Source: Diphasiastrum complanatum | Lineage: Eukaryota; Streptophyta; Lycopodiopsida; Lycopodiales; Lycopodiaceae | Length of the DNA: 64,000 bases | Assembly: GCA_029204225.1 (NCBI GenBank) | Contig: CM055103.1 | Location: 26,097,462 to 26,161,461, forward strand | Direction of reading: 5' to 3' | Shown here: piece after piece, positions 33,173-45,000 of the stretch | How the letters are laid out: each line of letters opens with the position of its first letter | Position numbering within the stretch: position 1 is the first letter of the stretch | Translations under genes and position numbers: made by a program | Notes under the pieces: model-generated | What the model was told of the DNA's origin: nothing | The model's database searches: none | Seen by the model: only the letters and a program-made list of their open reading frames with translations

Positions 33173-34265
33173 CTATTTAAAAAAAAAATTGTGTCCCATC
33201 CTTTGCTCTCTTGCAACACATCCAACTTGGTTAGCAATAACGCAAGCATCTGGTTTGAACAACTTCCCTTGCCTTTTACCTTTTCCAATCAAGACATCCT
33301 TCTTTTTGATCATACAAGCATCTCTATCAAACTCAACCTTGAGACCTTTACTTAGCATTTAACTCACACTAAGCAAATTCTTGGTAATAGATGGAATAAA
33401 CAAGACGTCCTCCAAATGAACATTCCTATTTGTAAAGAGAGATATCTTCATCAAGAGTAAGATTACCTTGCTTGTCTCCTTGATCTCTCTTCTTCTTGTA
33501 GCACTCACTTGCAAAGTGTCCTTTGATGCCACAATAGAAGCACTTGAGTTTTGATTTATCATTTCTTTTGCCACTTGAAAAAGCATCCACTTGATCTTGT
33601 CTTTTAGAACACTTACTTTTGGTTTTGCCCTTGAATTTGTCCTTTGTGAACATAGCCTCCTCTTGAAGTGTCGATGTAGATCCACCTCTTGCTTGAAGCC
33701 TATATTCTTCATTGATCAAGATCTCTTGAAGATCTATCAAACTTGGCAAAGTCTTTTGAATAGCAATACTTTGAACAATGTTAGCATGAGCATCCAACAA
33801 TCCATTAAGAATCACTTGAACAAGCTCTCCTTCCATAATGCTTTCATCAATGCAAGCCAACTCATCATTCAATGCTCTCATCCTCAAAACAAAAGTACTC
33901 AAACTTTATTCATTCTTTTGCAAACAAGAAAATATTTGCCTTCTTAGAGTCAACACTCTAGGAATAAACTTGGATTCATAAAGCTTCGTCAATGAATCCC
34001 AAGCATCTTTAGATGAAGTACACTTACCAACTTCCTTGAGAAACTCATTGGTAACATTCATCTTGATAATGTGTAGAGCCCTTTTGGCCCTCTTATCATA
34101 TCTCATTTGATCTTGTTGTGTTGCTGGTCTCTCCTCCAAACCTACAACAATATCCAAAACATCATTCATCTCAAGAAGTGATTCCATCCTCACTTTCCAC
34201 GATGAATAATTACTTGAGGTAAACCTATCATTGGCTTCCAACATGACTCCACTTGAGATTGACAT
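33173..34265 (-). pseudogene. Copia G gag with zinc knuckle, protease deleted
   Basis: On the minus strand, from ATG at 34,265: DRFTSSNYSSWKVRMESLLE, SKDAWDSLTKLYES, a frame change near 33,905, then LNDELACIDESIMEGEL, the CCHC knuckle CFYCGIKGHFASEC (near 33,530), and another frame change leading to the post-protease phrase VHLEDVLFIPSITKNLLSVS and MLSKGLKVEFDRD. The protease active site and all of pol are absent. Confidence 0.9.
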
Positions 34266-34777
34266 GTAGCAATGACCTAATCTTCTTTTTCAACCTGTTT
34301 CAATGCACAAAGCACTTCTTTGAGCAACAACAAATGTTTTAAAAAGAAATAACAAAGATTTGAAACTATCTCAAAAATTCTCTTCTAACACTTATACCAA
34401 GAACACATAGAATCATGGAATCTTGATCAACCCATGATCTATCCTCAATCTAATGACTTTTGCCACTTCCTAAGATTGAAACACACTTGAATGAAGTCCA
34501 ACAACCTCACTATCTAGAGATCCAATCAAAATTAGGGTTTTGACACAATCACAAAAAATTGACTATTCTAAATCTACATGCAAATTAAAAAATCAGCCAA
34601 ATCCAGTATGTGAAATCAAAAATCGGAATTGATCAAGCTTGTAAGCCTATATAGGGTTTTGGTCTACAAAGATCCAATCTATAAAAGTAAAAAACTTGAT
34701 TTTGGTGTAGAATCCTCTCTAGCATGCTCTAGCCTGATAGATATGATTTCCTCCTTCATAACCTGAAACACAAGCCA

Positions 34778-34825
34778 TGTGAAGGATTTCAAGTCATTAT
34801 GATCCAATCCATGTGAAGGATACCA
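34778..34825 (-). repeat. Duplicated LTR terminus and primer-site remnant
   Basis: The last roughly 35 bp of the LTR (starting 'tgtgaaggatttcaag' on the plus strand) is repeated just outside the LTR, separated by a short stretch containing the first seven bases of a primer site (TGGTATC on the minus strand). Confidence 0.75.
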
Positions 34826-35469
34826 TGTGAAGGATTTCAAGTCATTTATGATCCAATCCACAAAAAGATCTTGGGTTACAAAAGAAGTTACTCTACCAAT
34901 CTCACCAATGTAGAAAAATCAGCAACTACACACAAACTGAGATGCAAACTCTAATAGAACTTGATCAAACATGAATCAAATGATAAAAAACTGTTGTTGT
35001 CCATACAAAACTAGCAAGCTCTATATTTCACACGTGTGGATCCAAAAATAGCAAATATAGATCATTCTACACATGGAATTGCATGCAATCACAAGTATAG
35101 TGCACCAATGGATAGTAGAACCCAAGAGAACCATGTATTATATGAAATGAGATAGAGAAGAGAGAAGATGTGTCTCTCCACAAGTTACATCCTTTTATAG
35201 CAGGTCCAAACCCTATTTGGCCACTTGGCTTTCCCACCAAAATGCTAACCCTACTATTTTTGGGTCTAGATTCAAAGTACCCAACATTCAAATTTGAATC
35301 TACTCAAACTCGACTTCTAACTTTCCCACACTTTCAAAAAGTGTTTATTCAAATGAAATTTAGACTAATGAACTTTGGAAAGTCAAACTCTAAGTCTAAA
35401 ACAAAGTTGGCCTCAATTTGCCAAATATGAAAATATAGCAAATATGATCAAACTAGTGAATCTTTCACA
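34826..35469 (-). repeat. Copia G 5' LTR (family 2), reverse orientation
   Basis: About 644 bp, TGTGAAAGATTC to CCTTCACA on the minus strand, with terminal TGTGAA inverted repeats. It is nearly the exact complement of 31,878-32,523. It lies upstream (in minus sense) of the gag at 33.2-34.3 kb, so it is its 5' LTR. Confidence 0.9.
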
Positions 35470-35699
35470 GGGCTAACTATCCCTCAAGATAGTTATGTTT
35501 AGTTAAGTTAGAGCATTGTCTATAAGTAGGCAGAAAAAAAAAAAAAAAACTTTGGGAGGTGGACATTATGGAAACCATCCTGCCCCCCCCCCCTCTCTTT
35601 TGGTCCCTTTTAATTTTATAATGTAAGGAGGGGGTGCTAGGCCCATTGGCCCGTGCAACCAGTGGGGCAAGATGGACCCCCTTCCTTACTCATTTGTTT

Positions 35700-36034
35700 A
35701 AGCGGAGGGAGGGGGGGTGTGTGTGGTGGTATTGGGCCATCTTTTCTCTCAAACAAGTTTTTTGAAAACAAAAAAAAAGGGGCTTTTAAAAGGCTTGAAA
35801 AAATAGTTTTATTCTCATTTGCAATTTTAATTTGGGACTTGTCACATTATCATTAATATAGGTTGAAAAAGTAGAGTTAGAGGAGTTAGAATTTGGAGAT
35901 CTAATCTACAGCATTGGATGTGCCATGTCATATGGACAATTCCATCTCAATTTTCACTCTACAAATTTCATCATTAACAAAGATTATGATTAGTGAAATG
36001 CCCATATTCTAGTCCAAAAAGGGCCTTAATGGGG
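35700..36034 (+). mobile_element. Right half of a long-TIR element (second copy)
   Basis: It matches the right arm of the element at 40,004-41,022 in order: 'gggccatc' and 'ttctctcaa' phrases, a T/A-rich part, 'ggagatctaatctacagc', 'attggatgtgccatgtcatatgg' split by single changes, and the terminal 'aaagggccttaatg'. The left half is absent, ending near the copia LTR at 35,469. GT- and G-rich runs at 35,580-35,725 may belong to its core. Confidence 0.7.
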
Positions 36035-36051
36035 GCAAAGAAACGGTGTAG

Positions 36052-36053
<2 letters not shown>

Positions 36054-36148
<95 letters not shown>
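36054..36148. repeat. (AC)n microsatellite, about 95 bp
   Basis: Uninterrupted CA run of about 47 units, 20 bp beyond the end of the TIR element. Confidence 0.97.
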
Positions 36149-36150
<2 letters not shown>

Positions 36151-38451
36151 CCATTAAAAGTTTGAATTAATGAAATGAATGAAAGTTGTAAAAAACTCAC
36201 ATTTTGTGTTTGTACGGCTCCCATCTTACTTGTAGTTGATCGAGTAAAAATAGTTGCTAGCAACTATGCAATAGGAGCATTCATTTATCAAAATGGTAAT
36301 CGTTCACACGTTGAGTTTATACCAACTATTAGAATCCCCATTATCAATGCTGACCAAAGCAAAGCTAGCATGCAATTGACGACAAACACTCAATAACCAC
36401 CCATTCATAGATGCACTATCATCTCACCTCCAACATTGGAGCTGTAGACACCATGTCAAACATGTTTAGGTTTCCAACCGATCATCACATCTCATACCAC
36501 CGCAACCCACCATCAATCATTGCATACATGCATCTTGAAGCTAGAGTAGCAACATCTTGGCATAAGCACATGAATGAACCATCCACCCTCCGATAGAGTA
36601 GATTGCACATGTCAAATCACCTCCACCAACATGGCCACGTACGAACCATTGGGACGTGTTTGTTGTGCGTATTGACGCAAGTCACCAACAAAGTCACCTC
36701 ATGCCAATAAGACATTGACATGTGGCACCAAAACTATCTATTTCTCCAAATCAATGTTCCATTTTGTATAACGAGATCATCACCTCATTGCATGCCCTTG
36801 CAATACATAATACAGCACCACCATCAAGTGATAATGAGTACGAATTTGCACAACCATGGAAGGACTCTTAGATGCTTAGCCCAAATCCCTACATCTTCTA
36901 TCAAGTCAATCTCCATCATTGTCAAGAGTTCCTTCTCCATCGTTTCTCCTGAACATTATGCCATTGCTAAACATTTTACTATAGCATGCATTCTTGTTAA
37001 CGTATACTAAAATAATAGTGCATAAGAAGACGGAGTCAACTTTTGATACATTTGGCAAAATACAAAGTAAAATGTAAAGCTTTTGGACTTGTATAAAATA
37101 TAATGATCATACACAATATTTAATAAGGTAATAATAAACACTTATGAAAATGAAATAAGGGCAAGATTAGGTTATATTGAGAAAATGTCAATAGTGATTT
37201 TATTTAAGAGTTTTATTCTCTCTTTTTGGGTTGCTTACAAATGTGGCCCATCATAGCATGAGCCTTGAATACATGTGACCAAACACAAAGGGCCATAGGG
37301 CTAACTATGTATCATAATTGACACAACAGACATCATGACAAATAACAATGAAGAAAGTTTTAAAATTGTTGTGCGATAAAGGAAATGTGATCCATTGCAA
37401 AACTTAAGTCTTGAATCCTAAGATTAACCAAAAGGCAAACTTAATGATCACATATTTTTGAATGTTGGTTCAAAACATGTTTTATGTGCTCATAGTAACC
37501 TGAATGTAAATTTGCCTTGATATGAGTTGGAATAAGTGGAAATATAATTCCAAGTAACACTTTGAATAAAGGGGCTTTCATCAAATCTTCAAATTTTGGA
37601 ACTTAATTCTAGGGCATATTTCTATATATGTGTTCATTTTATCTCATGTAAAACAAAATACATGGTAGTTTGATTTTAGGCAGAAATCATTTTGGACAAG
37701 TATGAAATGGTTCCTTGTTATTAATATTAATATTTTCACTTTCACAAGCAATTTTCTAATTTATCACCACTTGAAAATGAAATATAACTTATGTTTACAA
37801 ACAGTTTCAAAAATAAATAATCTTGACCCCCTATCGCAACTAAGTAGTATGAGAGTGTCACTTGCAACAACAAAACCGAGACTCAAATCTTGATTACGAT
37901 GTAAAGAGGGATATCGAAAGAGTTGTGCTCCAAACATCATAGATATTGTGTATATTCACTTCAAGCCTTTTATTTAGCCATAGTTAGTCTCTAATTGTTA
38001 TATTAGGCTTTATCTACAAATATGCAAATGTGATTCCATGTTTACTAGTGTCACTATAGGCCCAAATGATAGTTTTGTTGGACTTGAAAGATCATGCAGA
38101 AATGCGCTTGTTAATGTGTTTCCTACAAGTGTAAATACTTTAAAATTTTGAAAACTATCGAAATCTATTTTCAACCCTGCAAATCAAAATCTATTTCAAT
38201 TCCTAGCTTGGATCGCTGGGTCGAATCGACTCGAACTCTTTCGATCCCACCTCTTATTTTGAACCTTATGTCTATTTCGACCCTTGGATACTAAATAGTC
38301 AATAGAGTGGCCTCCTTGCCTAGTGTGCCCACAATAAATAAGAAATGCGAGATAAACATTTTTTGGAAATAAGAACCACATGCATGTTTTGTGTGTTAAA
38401 GTATGGTCAACGAGCCACATCTGTTATGTACATTGGCTACAATAGACTAAG

Positions 38452-38455
<4 letters not shown>
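36149..38455. other. No recognised gene
   Basis: Long AT-rich interval with short ORFs only. At 38,150-38,290 there is a cluster of TCGA-type motifs ('atcgaaatc', 'gtcgaatcgactcgaac', 'tttcgatccc', 'tttcgaccc') of the same flavour as the motif clusters at 28.3 and 52.4 kb. Confidence 0.4.
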
Positions 38456-38498
<43 letters not shown>

Positions 38499-38508
38499 CA
38501 GAGAGAGA
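38456..38508. repeat. (GA)n microsatellite, about 53 bp
   Basis: GA run with two CAGA interruptions near the right end. Confidence 0.95.
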
Positions 38509-40003
38509 AGTCCACTTTAATCACACCACAAAGACTAGGCAATATTTGCATTTAAATTCTTTCATGCACCCATAATTGCTACAATCGTAAGCATCATATG
38601 ATGCAAAATACTCAAGGCTTTCTAGAGTCAAAAAAGTAATCACCATAAAAATGTTCTTAAATTACTAAGAATGCTCTCGAAACTAGCTCTATTGCTAATG
38701 TAGACTTTTAAGTTCAGATTGGCCAATTGCTCTATGACGTTTTTTTTTTTTAAAAAAAACTTATATGTTTTCTTCTTTAACTTCTACCTCTCTCAAGATG
38801 GGTTGATTAATGACTTCCTTATGTATAGAACACATGAGTGACTAGTTTCACATTGTTTCCACCCCACAATGATGGCTCAAAGACCTTCATAAGTACTTTT
38901 CTGCAGCTGCGACAATCAAGAGGTTAGCAACTATAATTTCCCGACAAAATAGTGTTCATCAAAATGATCTCCACATAGATTCATCTCCCAAAAGTTATTG
39001 TCAGCTCCTTAGCATGTGCCCACTTTTTCTTACCATCAACCTCTCCTATCAATGTATCACCAAAGAAATCTATGTCCAATTCCTCCTCACATACAAAAAT
39101 TTTACCTAGTGTAAGTCTTACGTCTAGACTGTTGTACGTTTTTGCTCTTGTTGATCTTTCCAACATTTCTGAGTAACTTTCAAATTCATGTTTACTTAAA
39201 TCCAGTGTTCATCCAGAATACTTGGATCATCTATCAGTTCTAAAGAGCTTCAAAAGTCATGTACTTATATTGAATGGCTGTAAATTCCAATTGCTTTTCA
39301 TGTAGGACATCCATGGCACATTCGTTATGCATGTTCTTGTCAATTGATTGAATTTAGTTTTCATGGTTTTTGGCTCATACATTACAACTTACTTAGCTGT
39401 GCCTTGAGGACTTATCCCAGTACAATGACCCAAAGATATAAGACTTGAACCACTGACAACCTCTATAGACTAACTTCTATGGTAAGGACTTAGTCTGCCA
39501 ACTTACAAAGCATATCCCATTCAATTCATCTACTGGCTCACACCCAAGCCACATGTCGGTGCTAAATATTTCACCCTAGTTCATTTTGTGTTGTTAACAT
39601 GAATGGAGTGTGTAACTTGTTCCATTGAGTCGTACAATTAAGATTCAGGATCAAGCTCCATCGACCCACTGCCATAGAGTAAGTCCTCATACCATCCATT
39701 CATATGGGAGTCACCTCCAGCTCTTAGAAACTGAGCTGATGTTCCAAAATTCTGTTCAATGATGTCAAAAGTTTGTAACGTATCTCAGCTCAGAAGTATC
39801 TTTCTTCAAAAACATTTGTATCAAAAAAGCAATCTAACCCCAAAAACACAATCTACAGTAAAGAAAAGGACGGCTACACTAAAGAAGTGAACAAGAAGAT
39901 CAAAAGCTTGACTAGAACCTGAAATTAATATCATGTAATTGCAACACCTGTACTCGCAAGTCATAAGAGAATCCCTCTCTGCATGCCTAGCTATTTTGCA
40001 TCC
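38509..40003. other. No recognised gene; one coding-looking remnant
   Basis: A minus-strand stretch at about 38,981-39,166 reads VRLTLGKIFVCEEELDIDFF, then GEVDGKKKWAHAKEL. It has protein-like composition over 60 codons but no family I can name. The rest is AT-rich non-coding DNA. Confidence 0.3.
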
Positions 40004-40545
40004 CATTAGGGCCCTTTTTGAACTCAAAAAGAGTCTCTTCCTTGCCTAAACAAGTTTCTTAATCATAATTAGTTTAGTGCTAATTAATCCTATGTGGCAG
40101 TTAACCTTGGGTTTATCATGGGTCAATTGTTAGTTCAGTAGGTTCCACTTAGACCTATGCAATAAATACCTTTTGTAAGGTTAATTCAAATTTTGAATTC
40201 ATTTTAACATTCATTTTTCAAACCTTTCAAATTTTAATTTTTAAGTTGAATGAAAAAATAAATGGGGCCATTTCATACTTCACACATCTCAAATGTTTTT
40301 TTTTTAACTTGATTTCAGAAGAAGGGGGGGGCAATATGAACTTGGGCCCCCATAATAAAGGTTTAAAAAAAAAACATTTGAAAATGAGAAAGGGGGGGGG
40401 GGCTGGCTGGCTGGCTTGCACGGCCAGCTCGCAGCATGTGCACCCCGGGCCACTAGCCCAGGTGAGAGCGCAGACACTCGGAGCACGCAGCGGGGTGGGG
40501 GATGTCTCACCCGGTACAGGCCAGCGAGGTGGGCAGCAACAAGCT

Positions 40546-40582
<37 letters not shown>

Positions 40583-41022
40583 CGCTGACCGTGCAGCCAG
40601 CCATCACCATCACCATCTTAAATGGGAGCGGGCGCCACCCCCACCTCCATTTCAATTTTTTTTTTTAAGCTTTCAATATGGGGGCCAAGCTCATATTGGG
40701 CCCCTTTTTTCTAAAATCAAATTGAGAAAACCATGAATTGAAATTCTATTAAAATGAAAGCCAATATTTATTCAAAATTTGAATTTTAAGTGTGGTTAAG
40801 AATGGTACATTGTCATTAAGAAGGGGCTAGGGTATAGAGTTAAAGTGGGGTTAGTGGGTGGGTTAGATTTTGGAGATTTAATTTTAGCCATTGGATGTGC
40901 CATGTCATATGGGCCATTCCATCTCAATTGTCACTCTTTTATTGATACACATGTCGTCATTAACACTAATTTTGATTAGTGAAGAGGCCCTTTTTGAGTT
41001 CAAAAATGGCCCTAATGCCAAA
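40004..41022. mobile_element. Non-autonomous DNA transposon with long terminal inverted repeats
   Basis: The ends 'cattagggccctttttgaac' and its complement at the right ('...ttttgagttcaaaaatggccctaatg', allowing single changes) are inverted repeats, and the similarity continues inward. An internal pair of phrases (about 40,333-40,375 and 40,655-40,705) also match in inverted orientation: 'caatatgaacttgggcccccat' versus the complement of 'atgggggccaagctcatattg'. Each arm is thus up to about 370 bp with gaps. Between the arms lies a GC-rich core of about 240 bp. No transposase is encoded, and no clear target duplication is visible. The class is uncertain (Mutator-like or foldback are possible). 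Confidence 0.78.
40547..40582. repeat. (G)36 homopolymer
   Basis: About 36 consecutive G within the GC-rich core of the TIR element. It is potentially quadruplex-forming, and its length is likely to be uncertain in the assembly. Confidence 0.9.
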
Positions 41023-42074
41023 GTCTCCAAAACAATTGCATCTTGAATCAGTGGTAATTATGCAGCATTACCATTGCATGGTAGGGTATTAAATAGATGA
41101 ACGGACATTACGAAGCGTTGGTCAAGGAACTACTTCATCACATAGCGACATTCAGGAATAGACTTTATTTCTCATTTACTCAGAATGAAGGACGAAACAT
41201 CTTTGACAACCTCTGGAGTCTGAAAAGATCCGAATCTTCTGTATGAGAATATGCTTAAGTTCTAGACATGGAGAAACAGTTTTGATCTTCAGTTTTAAGA
41301 TATCAAGGAGATAAAAAAATTGACATAACAAGCATTAGCATTTAGAGGCATGTTCTTAGTAGCTACACAACTTCCAACAGACATGATATAAGAATAGAAT
41401 AAACCCAAATAGCAAGTGGTTAATTGAATGCTTCAGATAAATCTCATTGTACTCTTCTCTATCCTTCAGCTCCTTCATACAAGATGCAGATATAAGCTTT
41501 TCCTTCTTGAGGTAAATATCCCATTATCAAAATTGGCCACACTCAACCGACATGTATGGTTGCTATCTAATATCTATAATGGTACACAAAGTGTCCATGC
41601 ACGTGAATCTTCAGCCTATGTAATGTAAACTACCAAAGGACAGGGAAATCTGAAATATCAGGAAAAGACAGCAGGTGAAGGTCAAGATATATAAACATCT
41701 AGAGGCGTCTAATGCTTCCTCAATGGGCTCCCAATGAGAAGGGAAAGAAAGCCAAGTGTTTTCCGGCTTTTGTGGCAGAATATCATTTCGGATGATGAAT
41801 GGGCATCGGCATCTTTACGTGCCCAGCAGAAGATCCTAGGCTGAAAGGGCAAGATCCTCAAACTAATGACCACTATTGAAAAGGCTCCCGCAGATGAAAG
41901 TTGAACTGACCTCCTGTCAATTTCAAATCACCTCAATGGACCTAGAGATAATTAGGAAAAGGTGACAATATCTGCATAATCAAAGTTTGATACAAAACTC
42001 TGATTGCTAAGGCTGCCATTTCCGGTAGCTTCTAGAAGCGTCAGTTTATCAATCTCATGCTGTTAGAAGCTTGC
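41023..42074. other. 3' flank of the U-box gene
   Basis: Downstream of the stop codon at 42,075 on the minus strand. The first few hundred bases (42,074 down to about 41,700) are probably 3' untranslated sequence, and no clear polyadenylation signal stands out. The rest is unrecognised. Confidence 0.4.
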
Positions 42075-45000
42075 TCAAGTATGTGAGCCTTGCCGATGAT
42101 GTTCAGGCAAGCCATTTTCATCACTCCGTATCTTTTGCAAGGAGCGATATTGAAGTCGCACACTGTCTCCACTATCTAAAGTTCGAACAAGGTACCTGTG
42201 TGTAACAGAACATCCTATTATCAGAAGTTATTTCCAGGAAGCAAAGTGTGAAATAAAAGTATTCTTTTAAGATTCACGTACCACCCATTGAGACATAGTG
42301 AAGTAATTGATGCCTCTCTGCCAACAAATTTCTCAGGCGTACGTTTATTGCCCTGGCATTACAACAAGCAAATCATAGTCAAAACCAGGCTTGCACATGC
42401 AAATAGATTGAAATCACGAATTTCTCGGACAGAGATTAAACTTGAGTCACATCTAGCAGTAGAGAGTTTCCATGCAAGATGCAGCTAAGTGTTTTTTCTA
42501 ATCAAGCATTGTGACTTAAATGATTATACAAGTATTACTGAACTAGATAGATAAACGGCTACTCATCAAACTTGTGCAAACCTTCTCTTTGACGAACCAG
42601 AGTAAATACAACACAAAAGTTGTTGTGATAAACAGAGCCCCAGAGTCATGTTAACCAGTCAAATGCATAAAAATGTCACTTTGTGGATTGAAAACGCTTT
42701 TAGACAGCTGAAATTTTCTAGGTTAACTTGATAGACTCTACACAATTTTGAAAATTATGAATGAACTCTACACAATTTTGAAAATTATGCTCATTCAGAG
42801 ATAATAGACAACTGTACCTACCAAGATTCCGAACTTTTTTTTTCCCTTGGAAGGCTGAAAATTTTTATGAGAAAACTTGATTTATCAGCTCAGTATCAAC
42901 TGATTACAAACAATCAATCAGAAAAAAGAAATACTTATTAGCTAGAAGTATCTTCAATATCCCATTAACAGGCAATGTCTCAAACAACAAGTGAATACCA
43001 GAAGAACCTCATGTCTTTATCGCAAATTTTCTAATCCATAGGGCAGAACCATTAAGACAAACAACATGAACGATACCTTGATCATGACCCTTTCATTTAT
43101 TACAAATGGATATTGAACTCCCTTCCCAGTGCGAGGAGCACTGTCCTTATTGCCTGGTGAAGCAGCATTGTCCTGAGAAAACCATTCAAGGATAATCGTT
43201 AGTGGGAGTACATACGTGACATTCTGTAAACAAATTTTCCTTCCATTGCTAAAATGGAAACGAAACTTTACAAAGCTTAACTTCAATTTCTGTTTTCTAT
43301 CTGAATGTACCCAAAAACGACCTACAAATATTACAAATGTGCTCTTGGCTATATCATCACATGCTATCAAATACAGATACTTCAAAATAGGAAATGATGA
43401 ATACTTAAAAGCTACTAACCATCACCTCCACTCACTCTAGTTCATAAAACCACACTCCTTAATTGTTGATAACAATTTTTAAATCAGTGGAAGATAGGGG
43501 ATGACATTCGGCTTCCTTTAATAAATCATTTAAATATAAAAAATACCCTTCTGATGCTAGGTATTTGGAGTTCCAACGGGTATTACGATCCAAATAATGT
43601 TCTAACAATAAGAAATTAATGTTGCACATGTGAAGCGTGGAAAAGGTCTCTTCCTAGCTAATACAGTGGCTAGGGTTTAGGCTCAATATGTGATGTGGGG
43701 GACCTACATATGCTCTCAAAAACAAAAATTGAGAACATTTTATGTACATTTTGTTTCTCAGGACACTTTCACAATATATGGCTGACAGATAGTTCTGACA
43801 GTAAACTTACTTTGTTAGGTCGCTTGTTTCTGAAATCACCATAATCACCAAGGTCCTTGCGCTTCAGCTTCGTACCAAGTATGCTTCGATTCTGTTCCTC
43901 ATATTTGTATGCTGTGGCAGCTGCTCTCAAAGCTTTCCACCAAAATAAGATAAAGGCTCATATGTTAGACCCAGCTACTAGTTTTTTATACTATTTCAGA
44001 ATAAGGTAAAGGCTCATATGTTAGACCCAACTACTAGTTCTTTATACTATTTCAGAATAATCAACTAGCTTCTAGAGGAAATTTTGAGTACTGAGGAAAT
44101 CATCTAAGTGCACATGTTGACATTTTTAAGTAGATTCAGAATTCAGACACAAGCATGCAGTCTTCTAGTTGAACAAAACACCTCCAGAACTTACCAAAGT
44201 TGGGGATAAAGGAACTGGGCTCCACGCCAACTCCACATGTAGAGCATACTCTCTGGAAAATAGACATTCCATTTGCTTCAAATTCTTGAAAAGCACTGAA
44301 TTGCAGATGCACTGATAATATCGGTGTGCACAAATAGCAAAAGTGCAAATAAGATACTAGACTCAGGCTGCAAACTATCTAATTCAGAGGGATTTAATTG
44401 TGAAACGATGCACCCTATGAGGAGATTGGTATAAGAATTTTAATGATTTGAGTTGATTAAAAAAAGATGCAATACACATGCATGCAAAAGGCAAAATGAA
44501 CAGAGATATAAGTTAGAACCATCTCTGATACCTCCTTGTAACCAGAAAATTTTCCTGGTTTGAGAATATCCAATTCACAATTTTAAGAGGTTAACAGTGC
44601 CAGTGAGTAATGCTTAAAAAGAAAATTGTATAACTTAAAAGTGACATAATCTATATTAAACGTACAACAAGAAAAATACAAAAATCTTCACCAGCTGCCA
44701 CGTGGCATGTGTCTGGGAGATATACATGGCAGAGTGCCTGCCAGGAACCTATTAAAGGGGTAGGAGATCTCTCTAGCCATTCAATGATCTACTTTCGTAC
44801 GTGTCCTAAACATATGCTTGAGCTAGTGATGGATCAGGGATGGTGGTAGTCATATGAAACACCAGCATCTCCTAAATCTTGATCTTAACTCAAGGGTGTG
44901 GGGTGTGGCTGTTGATAGCTCCAACTTGGGGCCGAGTCTGCATGGATTCTACAATTCAGCGGTGAGTCAGCAATCCAATTTCCTGTTGTGTGTGACACCT

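Noticed and set aside
40227-40736. Proline- or glycine-rich ORFs on both strands
   Set aside because: They arise from the G36 tract and GC-rich core; all frames look open because of composition.
42288-42488. Plus-strand ORF across the last PUB exons
   Set aside because: It is the antisense shadow of a minus-strand exon with supported splice sites.
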